A stretch of DNA of 39,128 nucleotides, from NCBI GenBank assembly GCA_030403585.1, contig JAUEPE010000062.1:1-39128 (forward strand). Reading direction: 5' to 3'. This DNA is from Frankia sp. RB7 (GTDB lineage: Bacteria; Pseudomonadota; Alphaproteobacteria; Rhizobiales; Xanthobacteraceae). Position 1 is the first letter of the stretch. Each line of letters begins with the position of its first letter. Below the pieces are notes generated by a model. That model was not told where the DNA came from. It searched no databases and was given only the letters and a program-made list of their open reading frames with translations. Below are positions 16,590 to 24,606 of the stretch, piece after piece. Both the position numbers and the translations under genes were made by a program.

Positions 16590-16690
16590 ATGCGTTCTGG
16601 CAGACAATCATGGCCGACGGAATAGTAGGTCAGGCCGGAGCAACTTACCGCTGCTCGCTGGAGGTGTCCGATTAATCCTGTAATACTGGC

Positions 16691-17140
16691 ATGATGAGCA
16701 CAGACGTGTGGGACCAAATTCACACCATCAACAAATACTACGACGGGCCTGAACTCGGCGTTGCCAACTATCTTGGCCGGCCGCACATCTACGAAAGACA
16801 GCTCGACACGGACAGGGACGACTACTCGCAGCGCTTCCTGCTGAGCCCTATCGATCCGGATTTGCTTTCGTTGGTGCTGGAAGATTGGGAGATCTGGCTG
16901 CGCTGGGACAGTGCATATCGGCAGGGAAGGACTCCTCACAAGACGCACCCCGCCCTCCCCGAGGATCGTCAACGCCACGATGAACTCTCGAAACTGATCG
17001 GTGATCGCCTCAAGGCTGATCCCGAGCACGGTTTCAGCAAATGGGCCCGGTTCAAATCCGGCAAAGTTCAATGGATCGACGCACCGATGGAGCCCAACGC
17101 CGGGCCAATCGACCAGCCGCCTGTGGCCCAGCCCCGTTAA
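16691..17140 (+). CDS. Hypothetical protein, 149 aa
   Basis: I do not recognise a family. The protein is soluble and acidic, rich in Asp, Trp and Tyr, with no membrane segment or signal peptide; notable phrases are YYDGPELGVANYLGRPH and LSLVLEDWEIWLRW. Either of two adjacent ATGs (16691, 16694) could start it; no Shine-Dalgarno is close. It lies just outside the right repeat, so it should be host DNA and originally the gene after ugpB. The C-terminus is Pro-rich and poorly structured. Confidence 0.6.
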   Translation: MMSTDVWDQIHTINKYYDGPELGVANYLGRPHIYERQLDTDRDDYSQRFLLSPIDPDLLSLVLEDWEIWLRWDSAYRQGRTPHKTHPALPEDRQRHDELSKLIGDRLKADPEHGFSKWARFKSGKVQWIDAPMEPNAGPIDQPPVAQPR

Positions 17141-17246
17141 CCCCCCGTCCACCATCCGCACCGCCCGCCGCGGCGGTAACCATTTGAATTAACAGACCCT
17201 CAACGTACAGCCGACAAATCTAACGGTGTTTCTGGAGATTTCCGCC

Positions 17247-17357
17247 GTGGATTTGCTGGTTATCGAGTTCCTGGGATTGGCGCTGGTCGCCATGTGCCTG
17301 ATCGTCGTGGCGCTGCCCTGCGCCCGCAAATCCTCGAACCGGATACGTTACGAATAG
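17247..17357 (+). CDS. Small single-span membrane protein, 36 aa
   Basis: A GTG start at 17247 is preceded by GGAGA 8 bases upstream. The peptide is a short N-terminus, one hydrophobic helix (LGLALVAMCLIVVALP) and a basic tail ending RIRYE, the layout of a small inner-membrane protein with a cytoplasmic C-terminus. A 7-bp stem (17365-17371 with 17380-17386) follows the stop, without a T tract. The gene is short enough to be missed by standard gene calling. Function unknown. Confidence 0.5.
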   Translation: MDLLVIEFLGLALVAMCLIVVALPCARKSSNRIRYE

Positions 17358-17474
17358 GATTTTCGGCGGAAAAGAGCGATTCCGCCCCAAATGCAAGGCT
17401 CGAATTCGCTTAGAGCCCCTTGACATCACAGCGCGTTCGGCAGAACGGCTGATATCAAGTGTCATGGGCCGTTC

Positions 17475-18644
17475 ATGGATTTGATTACCACCACCGCTGA
17501 CCTCGCGGCTGCCTGCAGCCGGCTGGCCAAGCATCCCGTCATTACTGTCGATACCGAGTTCCTGCGCGAGACCACCTACTACCCGCTACTGTGCGTGGTG
17601 CAGATGGCAAGCGCCGAGGAAGCGATGGTCATCGACACTCTGGCCGAGGGCCTCGACCTCAAGCCGTTCTTCGAGCTGATGGCGAATGAGAGCGTGCTGA
17701 AGGTGTTTCACGCCGCGCGCCAGGACATCGAGATCATCTGGCACCAGGCCAATATCATCCCGCATCCGGTGTTCGACACCCAGGTCGCGGCCATGGTGCT
17801 CGGCTATGGCGACAGCATCGCCTACGACGCCCTGGTCGAGAAGGTCGCCGGCCACCGCCCCGATAAGACCCACCGCTTCACCGACTGGTCGCGCCGGCCG
17901 CTGACCAAGGAGCAGATGCATTACGCGGTGTCCGACGTGACGCATCTGCGCGACGTGTTCGCCGCGCTCGATGCCGACCTGAAGAAGCGCCACCGCAGCG
18001 AATGGGTCTCCATCGAGATGGAGGTCCTGACCTCACCCAAGACTTACGACTTCCACCCCGAGCGGGCCTGGGAACGGCTGAAGACGCGGGTGCGCAAGCC
18101 GAAGGACCTCGCCGTCCTGATGGAAGTCGCGGCCTGGCGCGAGCAGGAGGCGCAAAGTCGCGACGTGCCGCGCGGCCGCGTGCTGCGCGACGAGGCCGTC
18201 AGCGACATCGCGACCCACGCCCCGAACACGATCGAAAAACTCGCGCATCTGCGCTCGGTGCCGAAGGGTTTTGAGAAATCCAAATGGGGCGCGGATATCG
18301 TCGCCGCGGTCGCGCGCGGCCTGGCGCGGGATCCCGCTACGCTGCCGAAGCTGGAGAAGCCGCGCAACAACAACAACGGGGCAGCCACCGTCGAGCTGTT
18401 GAAGGTGCTGCTGCGCATGACCGCCGAGCGCCATGCCGTGGCGAGCAAGGTGATCGCGACCGTCGACGATCTCGAGGAGATCGCAGCCGATGACGAAGCC
18501 GACGTGCCGGCGCTCCGCGGCTGGCGCCGCGAGCTGTTCGGCGATAACGCGCTGAAGCTGAAGCGCGGCGAGCTGGCGCTGGCGATCGAGAAAGGTCGCG
18601 TGATCGGGGTTCAGCGGGTGGAAGCGATTAAACCGTCAGCCTGA
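17475..18644 (+). CDS. rnd: Ribonuclease D
   Basis: This 389-aa 3'-to-5' exoribonuclease of the DEDD superfamily trims structured RNAs such as tRNA 3' ends. Exo I is VDTEFLRE (D26, E28), Exo II is in FHAARQDIEII, and Exo III is YAVSDVTHL with the conserved Tyr. A helical HRDC domain follows from about residue 205 and a second helical part reaches the C-terminus, as in full-length RNase D. The ATG at 17475 gives the usual short N-terminus. Its stop codon lies inside the left arm of the palindromic repeat at 18641. Confidence 0.95.
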   Translation: MDLITTTADLAAACSRLAKHPVITVDTEFLRETTYYPLLCVVQMASAEEAMVIDTLAEGLDLKPFFELMANESVLKVFHAARQDIEIIWHQANIIPHPVFDTQVAAMVLGYGDSIAYDALVEKVAGHRPDKTHRFTDWSRRPLTKEQMHYAVSDVTHLRDVFAALDADLKKRHRSEWVSIEMEVLTSPKTYDFHPERAWERLKTRVRKPKDLAVLMEVAAWREQEAQSRDVPRGRVLRDEAVSDIATHAPNTIEKLAHLRSVPKGFEKSKWGADIVAAVARGLARDPATLPKLEKPRNNNNGAATVELLKVLLRMTAERHAVASKVIATVDDLEEIAADDEADVPALRGWRRELFGDNALKLKRGELALAIEKGRVIGVQRVEAIKPSA

Positions 18645-18750
18645 GGTGCGCGCCATGCGCAGCATGGCGAGCCTCGAAGGATGAGCGGCCCCCGCTGCGG
18701 CCAGTCGGGCCGTCGCCCTTCGAGGCTCGCCGAAGAGGCGAGCACCTCAG
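18641..18750. repeat. Long palindromic intergenic repeat overlapping the rnd stop codon
   Basis: Outer arms CTGAGGTGC (18641-18649) and GCACCTCAG (18742-18750) are perfect complements. Inner 15-bp arms (18667-18681 with 18717-18731) also match and enclose a GC-rich loop. The form is that of an abundant Bradyrhizobium intergenic palindrome. The left arm supplies the TGA stop of rnd. The repeat lies between convergent rnd and the aminotransferase gene. Confidence 0.75.
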
Positions 18751-18777
18751 GGTGACGGTGTTAGAGTTGGACTCGCT

Positions 18778-20160
18778 TTACGCCGGCGTCAGCTTCGCCA
18801 CTTCCGGCTTCATATCGTCGAGCACACCCGAGATCGCCGCGATCAGCTCGTCGATCTGGGCCTTGGTGACGATCAGCGGCGGGCAGATGGCGATGGCGTC
18901 CAGCATGTTGCGCGAGATCACGCCGCGCTCCTGCAGCATGCGGCTGGCCATGCCGCCGACGGCGCCCGGCGTCGCGGCTGCGGTCTTGCGGCCCTTGTCA
19001 AGCACGAGCTCGATCGCCGCGATCATGCCGACGCCGCGGACCTCGCCGACCAGCGGATGGCTGGTGAGCTCGCGCAGCTTGCCCTGCATGTAGCCGCCGA
19101 GCTCGGCCGCGTGCGCGACCAGGCCGCGCTCCTCGATGATCTTGAGGTTTTCCAGCGCAATCGCCGAGCCGACCGGATGGCCGCCCGCGGTAAAACCGTG
19201 GCCGAGCACGCCGATCTTGTTGCTCTCGTCCGCGATCGGCTCGAACATGCGATCGTTCATGATGATCGCCGACAGCGGGAAGTAGCTCGAGGTGATCTGC
19301 TTGGAGACCACGATCGCATCGGGCTTGATGCCGTAGGTCTCGCAGCCGAACATCTTGCCGGTGCGGCCGAAGCCGCAGATCACTTCGTCGGCGATCAGCA
19401 GGATGTCGTACTTGTTCAAGACGGCCTGGATCTTGTCCCAATAGGTTGCCGGCGGCACGATGACGCCGCCCGCCCCCATCACCGGCTCACCGAAGAAGGC
19501 CGCGATCGTATCGGGTCCCTCTTTCTGGATCAGCGCGTCGAGCTCCTCGGCCCGGCGCGTCGCGAAAGCTTCCTCGGTCTCGCCGGGGGCGCCGTCCTTG
19601 TAGAAATGCGGCGAGCCCGTATGCAGGATGTTCGGCAGCGGCAGGTCGAACGAACGGTGGTTGTTGGGCAGGCCGGTGAGGCTGGCGGATGCAATGGTGA
19701 CGCCGTGATAGGCGCGCATGCGGCTGATGATCTTCTTGCGCTGGGGCTGGCCGAGCGAATTCGAACGATAGGCGATCAGCTTGAGGACGGTGTCGTTCGC
19801 CTCCGAGCCCGAATTTGTGAAGAACACCTTGCTCATCGGCACCGGCGCGAGCGCGACCAGCTTCTCGGCGAGGTCGATCGAGGGCCCGTGCGATTTGGCC
19901 GAGAAGGTGTGATAGAACGGCAGCGCCAGCATCTGCTTGTGCGCGGCCTCGACCAGCCGCTTCTCGTTGAAGCCGAGCCCGACGCTCCACAGGCCCGCCA
20001 TCGCCTCGAAATAGCGCTTGCCCGACGCGTCGAACACGTAGGGCCCCTCGCCGCGCTCGATCACCAGGGGGCCTGCCTGCTGATGCGCACGCGCATTGGT
20101 GTAGGCGTGGAGCTGGTAGGCCACATCGCGGGCTTCTTGCGAATTGGGCAGCATGGACAT
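18778..20160 (-). CDS. Class III PLP-dependent aminotransferase (omega-amino acid:pyruvate type)
   Basis: This 460-aa fold-type I transaminase has FFTNSGSEANDTVLK (PLP phosphate binding), YHGVTIAS, the LIADEVICGFGRTG cofactor motif and the Schiff-base lysine in VVSKQITSSYFPLSA. Close relatives transfer the amino group of omega-amino acids, putrescine or similar amines to pyruvate. The substrate here cannot be fixed from sequence. The start ATG 20160 (MSMLPNSQEARD) has GAGGGA upstream. It seems to be a single gene, with 158 bp separating it from the small frame upstream. Confidence 0.92.
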   Translation of the reverse strand: MSMLPNSQEARDVAYQLHAYTNARAHQQAGPLVIERGEGPYVFDASGKRYFEAMAGLWSVGLGFNEKRLVEAAHKQMLALPFYHTFSAKSHGPSIDLAEKLVALAPVPMSKVFFTNSGSEANDTVLKLIAYRSNSLGQPQRKKIISRMRAYHGVTIASASLTGLPNNHRSFDLPLPNILHTGSPHFYKDGAPGETEEAFATRRAEELDALIQKEGPDTIAAFFGEPVMGAGGVIVPPATYWDKIQAVLNKYDILLIADEVICGFGRTGKMFGCETYGIKPDAIVVSKQITSSYFPLSAIIMNDRMFEPIADESNKIGVLGHGFTAGGHPVGSAIALENLKIIEERGLVAHAAELGGYMQGKLRELTSHPLVGEVRGVGMIAAIELVLDKGRKTAAATPGAVGGMASRMLQERGVISRNMLDAIAICPPLIVTKAQIDELIAAISGVLDDMKPEVAKLTPA

Positions 20161-20318
20161 TTGCAGGGATCCCTCAGGTCATCACGTCGCCGGCACGGCC
20201 AACGCGATCGATCGGTTCTCAGGTTACTTGGCTATTGCGGCGAGGCAAAACTTGCAACGCCAATTCGTCGGCAGCAAGCGCTCAGCAGCGATGCACAAAG
20301 CCGCACACAAGACAGCGC

Positions 20319-20486
20319 TCAGGCCGCGCCGTCGTCATTTCCCTCGTGGTCGGCTGCGGCTTCCCTCACTTCGACCAGCGCCATCGACAGCAGATAGACG
20401 GTCGTGGACAAGCCAACCCGGCGCGCCGTCTCCACGGCACGCGACAGATCGCTCGCCAGCTCCTTGAGCTCGTCCTCCCGAGACAA
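20319..20486 (-). CDS. Possible small protein, 55 aa, last gene of the GNAT/hydrolase cluster
   Basis: A TTG start at 20486, 35 bases after the stop of the hydrolase-like gene, opens a frame with the clear amphipathic sequence SREDELKELASDLSRAVE, then LSTTVYLLSMALVEV and an acidic tail. Third positions are strongly G/C. No ATG is available in frame, so the start is a guess; a GGATGG lies upstream. It reads like a small helical protein and not like a shadow frame, but no family is known to me. Confidence 0.45.
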   Translation of the reverse strand: MSREDELKELASDLSRAVETARRVGLSTTVYLLSMALVEVREAAADHEGNDDGAA

Positions 20487-20521
20487 CGTCCCATCCCATC
20501 CATCCGCCGATCGCGTCTGTC

Positions 20522-21085
20522 TCAGACGGCGAGGACGCCGCTGGTTCTGATCAGTTCGGCGCTGGACTGGAGTGTAGCAAAGTTGGCGATGACATTCACC
20601 ACCGACTGCTTGTAGGCGGCCGCCTCGCCTGTTCCCGGCTGCCGGCAGGCCACGGCATCGACGACCACCTGATAGCGGTGACTGCGGTGGAATCCCTCGA
20701 CCACAGTGGCGAGGATGGTCTCGTCGAGGGAAAAGCCCGTGACCACGCAGCGCACATTGCGGATGCTGGACATGTAGTCCACGAAACGCGACGAGCTGTA
20801 GGCCGAGGGCAATGGGTGCTCGAACGTCATCTCGCCCGGACGCGGCCTCGTCTCCGCGATCCAATCGGTCAGCCTGGATGACGGATTGAACCACGCCGCC
20901 TGCGCGATGCGCTTCAAATGCATCACCGGCCAGAGGTTGCGGCGCCACAGCGTCAGCAATTCCAGGCAGTGCAAGGTGGCGGCGTCGCCGTCGAGAATGA
21001 CGTGGCGACGCCCAAGGGTCAGATATTCGACCTGGAGATCCGCGCAGACCAGAACCAGCGGATCGTCATGGATGGAGACCGGCAT
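20522..21085 (-). CDS. Isochorismatase-fold (cysteine hydrolase-like) protein, probably catalytically altered
   Basis: The 187-aa protein has the isochorismatase-like pattern: VLVCADLQVEY (Asp16 of the triad) and a GFSLDETILATV segment where the family has the nucleophile loop. The position normally held by the catalytic Cys appears to be Thr123, and the usual Lys region (FEHPLPSAYSSSRF) seems to carry His90. Two of three triad residues therefore look replaced, suggesting a non-enzymatic or altered role. It lies 25 bp downstream of the GNAT gene at 21111 in the same direction and is probably co-transcribed. Confidence 0.75.
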   Translation of the reverse strand: MPVSIHDDPLVLVCADLQVEYLTLGRRHVILDGDAATLHCLELLTLWRRNLWPVMHLKRIAQAAWFNPSSRLTDWIAETRPRPGEMTFEHPLPSAYSSSRFVDYMSSIRNVRCVVTGFSLDETILATVVEGFHRSHRYQVVVDAVACRQPGTGEAAAYKQSVVNVIANFATLQSSAELIRTSGVLAV

Positions 21086-21110
21086 CGTCTTGCGCAGAGC
21101 TGCACCAGTT

Positions 21111-21731
21111 TCAGCGATCGGCGGGCGCGAGGTCCCGCAGCGGCGAGGTCACCGCCCGCCCCGCCGAGGCATCGAGCACGCCCGGCCGGTCCCAGTCGCC
21201 CTCGGGGCGGATGATCACGTAGGGATCGCTGTCCAGCGTGATGGCGTCCGGCCCCGGCTCGATCTCCAGCAGCATTTCCGTGTAGGAGAAATCCGAGAAG
21301 GTGATCTTGCGATTATGGCCGAGCGGCTTGGCGCCGAAATGAGCCCAGAAATCGACCAGCCGATCCTGGGCCTGACCGTAGATCTTCCGGAACCCCTTGC
21401 GCTTCACATAGTCGACGCTGGCCTGCACCAGCTTGAACGAGATGCGCGAGCGCCGATATTGGTGACGCACCGCAAGCCGCTCGACCTTGGCGAAGTCGCC
21501 GAAGAAGCGCACCCGCAGACAGCCCGCCGGCTCGTTGCCGATGTAGCCGATGAAATGGGCGGCAACCATGTCGTTGCCGTCGAACTCCTCGTCAAACGGA
21601 CAATCCTGCTCGGCGAGATAGACCGCGGAGCGAATGGCCGTGACCAGCATGAGGTCGCTCGGATCGCGCGCAAGGCGAACGGTGATAGCGCGGGAGTCAG
21701 GCTTGGCGAGAGGGATCCTAGTGCCGTGCAT
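21111..21731 (-). CDS. GNAT-family N-acetyltransferase-like protein
   Basis: The 206-aa protein has the GNAT core: a strand with PAGCLRVRFF, then VERLAVRHQYRRSRISFKLVQASVDY (motif A, acetyl-CoA loop of the R-x-x-R-x-S type rather than the classic Q/RxxGxG/A) and a late FWAHFGAKPLG resembling motif B. The acceptor is unknown. Its start overlaps the end of the upstream gene by 14 bases, so the two are translationally linked. It is the middle gene of a cluster divergent from a LysR regulator. Confidence 0.75.
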   Translation of the reverse strand: MHGTRIPLAKPDSRAITVRLARDPSDLMLVTAIRSAVYLAEQDCPFDEEFDGNDMVAAHFIGYIGNEPAGCLRVRFFGDFAKVERLAVRHQYRRSRISFKLVQASVDYVKRKGFRKIYGQAQDRLVDFWAHFGAKPLGHNRKITFSDFSYTEMLLEIEPGPDAITLDSDPYVIIRPEGDWDRPGVLDASAGRAVTSPLRDLAPADR

Positions 21732-22335
21732 CTGAAAAACTCCTTGCTTGGATGATCGCGCCCGGCATGAGCATCGGCTGCCGGTGCCAGGGGCGCTCGT
21801 AACACCAGAGGTCGGGCTGGAAGCTGGAAATGGGCGAAAAGCCCGTCGCCTTCATGATTTCACGTCCGGCCACGGTTGACGGCTGCGCATAGCAGTCCGC
21901 GCCGCGAAACCTTATCTGCCGGAGATGAGCCGCTGCCTTGCCGAGACCGGCGATGCCACGGCCGGTCGCCGCAATCGCCCAGATGTAGATTGCCGAAACA
22001 TCCTCATTCGCGGAAGCGAGGTAGCGCGTCTCGGGCGCCGTCAGACAGATATCGTCGAGCAGCAATGCATCATGCCCGCGATCGCTAAGAAACAGGAAGG
22101 CCATTCCGCCGAGCAGATGGCCGTTCCGGGTGAAGGTCAGGATGCTCCCGGGATCAAAGGCGAAATATTTCGCAAGCTCCATCGCCCCGATCTGCACGCC
22201 CGGCACCAGACGGTGCGCCATTTCCGAAAGCGCGGCGATTTCCTCGGATTGCGCGCAACGGACATCCACGTCGGGGCTCAGCGGCAAGGCATCGAAATCA
22301 TGCCTTGCGGCAAACGAGCCCCTTTCCATACTCAT
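21718..22335 (-). CDS. GNAT-like protein, first gene of the cluster
   Basis: This 205-aa protein has weaker GNAT features: NGHLLGGMAFLFLS, an acetyl-CoA-loop-like GRGIAGLGKAAAH and GREIMKATGFSPI near the C-terminus, where GNAT proteins have motif B. I cannot assign a substrate. It overlaps the next GNAT gene by 14 bases and is divergent from the LysR gene across 71 bp, so that regulator probably controls it. The two GNAT-like genes differ too much to be a recent duplication. Confidence 0.65.
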   Translation of the reverse strand: MSMERGSFAARHDFDALPLSPDVDVRCAQSEEIAALSEMAHRLVPGVQIGAMELAKYFAFDPGSILTFTRNGHLLGGMAFLFLSDRGHDALLLDDICLTAPETRYLASANEDVSAIYIWAIAATGRGIAGLGKAAAHLRQIRFRGADCYAQPSTVAGREIMKATGFSPISSFQPDLWCYERPWHRQPMLMPGAIIQARSFSDARH

Positions 22336-22406
22336 GTCGTCCCTCTATCGTTCGGGGGTTTTGTACGCCGCTATGAGGAGAAGCTTAGCGGCCGGAGATC
22401 AGGAGT

Positions 22407-23447
22407 ATGCAGCAAGTATTGCACCGGGGTGCTGCAATGATGCAGCGCCATGAAGAAGCGCTAAATGCGTCCTGGGATGATTTGAAGCTTTTTTTAGCTT
22501 GCGCAAAATTTAAAAGTTTCCGAAATGCGGCCGAAGAGCTCGGGCTCACCTCCACCACATTGATGCGCCGGATCGACCGGCTCGAAGAGAGCATCGGTTG
22601 CAAACTTTTCCTGCGCGACCAGAGCGGACTCACGCTCAGCGACGAAGGCACCGCGATGATTGCCGACGTCGCGCATATGGAGCGTCATGCCTTCAACGTC
22701 TTCCGCCGCGCCTCGCGCTCCCAAAACGATACGTCGGGCACGGTGCGCGTCGCGGTGACGGAAGGTCCCGGCAATTTCTGGATCCTGCCGCGACTGATCG
22801 ATTTCCAGAAGACCTATCGCAAGATCACCGTCGACCTGCGCTGTGCAATGGAGCAGGCCGACGTCGCACGGCTGGAGTCGGACATTGCGATCCAGCTCGA
22901 GCCACCGACTAACCCCGACCTCATCGTCGCCAAGCTCGGCCGGCTGCACATCTATCCCTTCGTCTCCAGGGACTATGCGGACCTCTACGGCGTACCGGCG
23001 ACCCTCGCCGACTTGCCGAGCCACCGCATCGTCAAGCAGAGCGCGCCGCAGGTCGACGACGGCGCCTACGCGCGCATTCTCGGATTGAAATCGTTGGAGG
23101 GCATCGTCGGGATCAAGACCAATTCGTCCGTCGGCGTGCTCTACGCGGTCGAGCGCGGCGCCGGGATCGGCTTCCTGCCGACGGTGTCGATCGCGCTCGG
23201 TGCGCCACTCGTCGCCGTCGACCTCGGCGTCAGCCACCACGCCGACCTCTGGCTGACCTACCACAAGGAGTTCCGCGCCTCCCAGCGGCACAAGATCGTG
23301 GTCGACTGGCTGAAGCAGATCTTCGACCCCAAGACCCATGCCTGCTTCCGCGACGAGTTCATCCATCCGGACGCGCTGGTGCCGATGATGACGGCCGCAC
23401 GCGAAGGCTTTGGATTGGCGGGCTATGTCGCGGCGACGCCGAAGTGA
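22407..23447 (+). CDS. LysR-family transcriptional regulator
   Basis: The 346-aa regulator has an N-terminal winged helix-turn-helix around residues 24-82 (FKSFRNAAEELGLTSTTLMRRIDRLEE, shown by FRNAAEELGLTSTTLMRRI) and a C-terminal effector-binding domain. ATG 22407 has GGAG 9 bases upstream; ATGs at 22437 and 22440 are alternatives nearer the HTH. It faces the GNAT/hydrolase cluster across a 71-bp spacer, the usual LysR arrangement, so it is likely to control that cluster and itself. The inducer is unknown. Confidence 0.9.
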   Translation: MQQVLHRGAAMMQRHEEALNASWDDLKLFLACAKFKSFRNAAEELGLTSTTLMRRIDRLEESIGCKLFLRDQSGLTLSDEGTAMIADVAHMERHAFNVFRRASRSQNDTSGTVRVAVTEGPGNFWILPRLIDFQKTYRKITVDLRCAMEQADVARLESDIAIQLEPPTNPDLIVAKLGRLHIYPFVSRDYADLYGVPATLADLPSHRIVKQSAPQVDDGAYARILGLKSLEGIVGIKTNSSVGVLYAVERGAGIGFLPTVSIALGAPLVAVDLGVSHHADLWLTYHKEFRASQRHKIVVDWLKQIFDPKTHACFRDEFIHPDALVPMMTAAREGFGLAGYVAATPK

Positions 23448-23454
23448 GAGCGCC

Positions 23455-24606
23455 TCACCACCGATATTCGAAGCCGATCGTGCCCTGGTGCGATGTCAGC
23501 TCGTTGCGGAACTTGCCGTCGTAATTGACATAGAGCCGCACGGTGTTGGTCAGGCTGAGTGACGCCGAGGCGCCGGCGTCCATGCCGTAACGGCTCTCGC
23601 CGATGCCGGGGACGATGATGTTCTGGGTGCCGAGGCTGACTTGGACCGAGCCCAGATCCTGATAGAAATTGTCGACGAACTTGCCGTAGGCCGAGAGGTC
23701 CAGGATCTTCTGGTCGAAAATGAAGTAGCGCCCGATCTCGGCGCCGATCATGACGCGCGCGCGCGCAATCGCGCTCGAGCCGACGTTGAGCGGATCAAGT
23801 CCGCCCGCCTCCTGGAACGCCGCTCCGGTGGCCCGCACATATTCGAGCGCACCCTTGGGCACGATGCGCATCTGGTCCTTGGTCCAGTAATAGCTGATCT
23901 CGGTCAGCGCACCGTCGACCGCGGCGCGATAGCCCGCCGTCGCCAGGCCAAAGCCGGTATCCCGGCTGGAATGGACCTTGCCGAAACCGTGCACCACCGC
24001 GAAGGCCCAGGTCCACGGTCCCTTGTCGACGGAGCCGTTGAAGCCGATCTGGGTCAGGTCGAGCGTCGCCGACTGCAGCGCGAGCGGCACGTCGATGTCG
24101 GTATGGCTCTGGTCGACGGAGAAGCCGAGATTGACGCCCGGCGCCACCCGCGCCCCGAAGCCGGCGACGCCGCCGAACGTCTTGCGCTTGTCGCCGACGA
24201 AATCACCTTGCGGATCGGTCCGGACCGAAACGCCGTAACCCTCGTACCAGGTGCGGTAACGCGGATCTTCCGTGCTCGCCGCGGCTCCGCCGCCGCCGGG
24301 GTTGGTGCGGAACGCGCGGTTGACGCCACCGGAGGCCTGGTTGCCGAGGCGCTCCAGGAAGTTCGAGCCGAGATTGAGCGCGCTATTGCCGGCCGACTGG
24401 TCGTAATTGGTCGCGATCGGGACCGGCGTCGGAGACGGCGTAGGTGTCGGGGTCGGAGTGGGCGTCGGGCTCTGCGCGAAAGCCGGCGTCGCCGCCGATA
24501 TCGTCACGACGACTGCGAAGGCCATGGCAATTGCCGTCACGATCCGGCGGACACGGCCCAGCCTGATCGTCTGCCGTATCCTTTGGGGCTGCCGAGTGCA
24601 GCACAT
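23455..24606 (-). CDS. Autotransporter-type outer-membrane beta-barrel protein without a passenger
   Basis: The 383-aa protein has a signal peptide after a basic, extended N-region (IVTAIAMAFAVVVTISA, cleavage near AFA-QSP), a Thr-Pro-repeat linker (PTPTPTPTPSPTPVP) and a beta-barrel of the autotransporter family ending in aromatic FEYRW, the signal for outer-membrane insertion by the BAM complex. Alternating aromatic/hydrophobic strands run through the last 250 residues. There is no passenger domain. ATG 24606 was chosen over a GTG at 24651. It converges with the LysR gene 7 bp away. Confidence 0.8.
   Translation of the reverse strand: MCCTRQPQRIRQTIRLGRVRRIVTAIAMAFAVVVTISAATPAFAQSPTPTPTPTPTPSPTPVPIATNYDQSAGNSALNLGSNFLERLGNQASGGVNRAFRTNPGGGGAAASTEDPRYRTWYEGYGVSVRTDPQGDFVGDKRKTFGGVAGFGARVAPGVNLGFSVDQSHTDIDVPLALQSATLDLTQIGFNGSVDKGPWTWAFAVVHGFGKVHSSRDTGFGLATAGYRAAVDGALTEISYYWTKDQMRIVPKGALEYVRATGAAFQEAGGLDPLNVGSSAIARARVMIGAEIGRYFIFDQKILDLSAYGKFVDNFYQDLGSVQVSLGTQNIIVPGIGESRYGMDAGASASLSLTNTVRLYVNYDGKFRNELTSHQGTIGFEYRW

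Noticed and set aside
12361..16594. Insertion as an IS element or composite transposon
   Set aside because: No transposase, no terminal inverted repeats and no short target duplication; the flanks are long coding repeats in direct orientation.
16288..16683. 131-codon plus-strand frame across the right repeat
   Set aside because: It reads the ugpB 3' fragment in a wrong frame; the true frame from 16304 gives the C-terminus of the binding protein.
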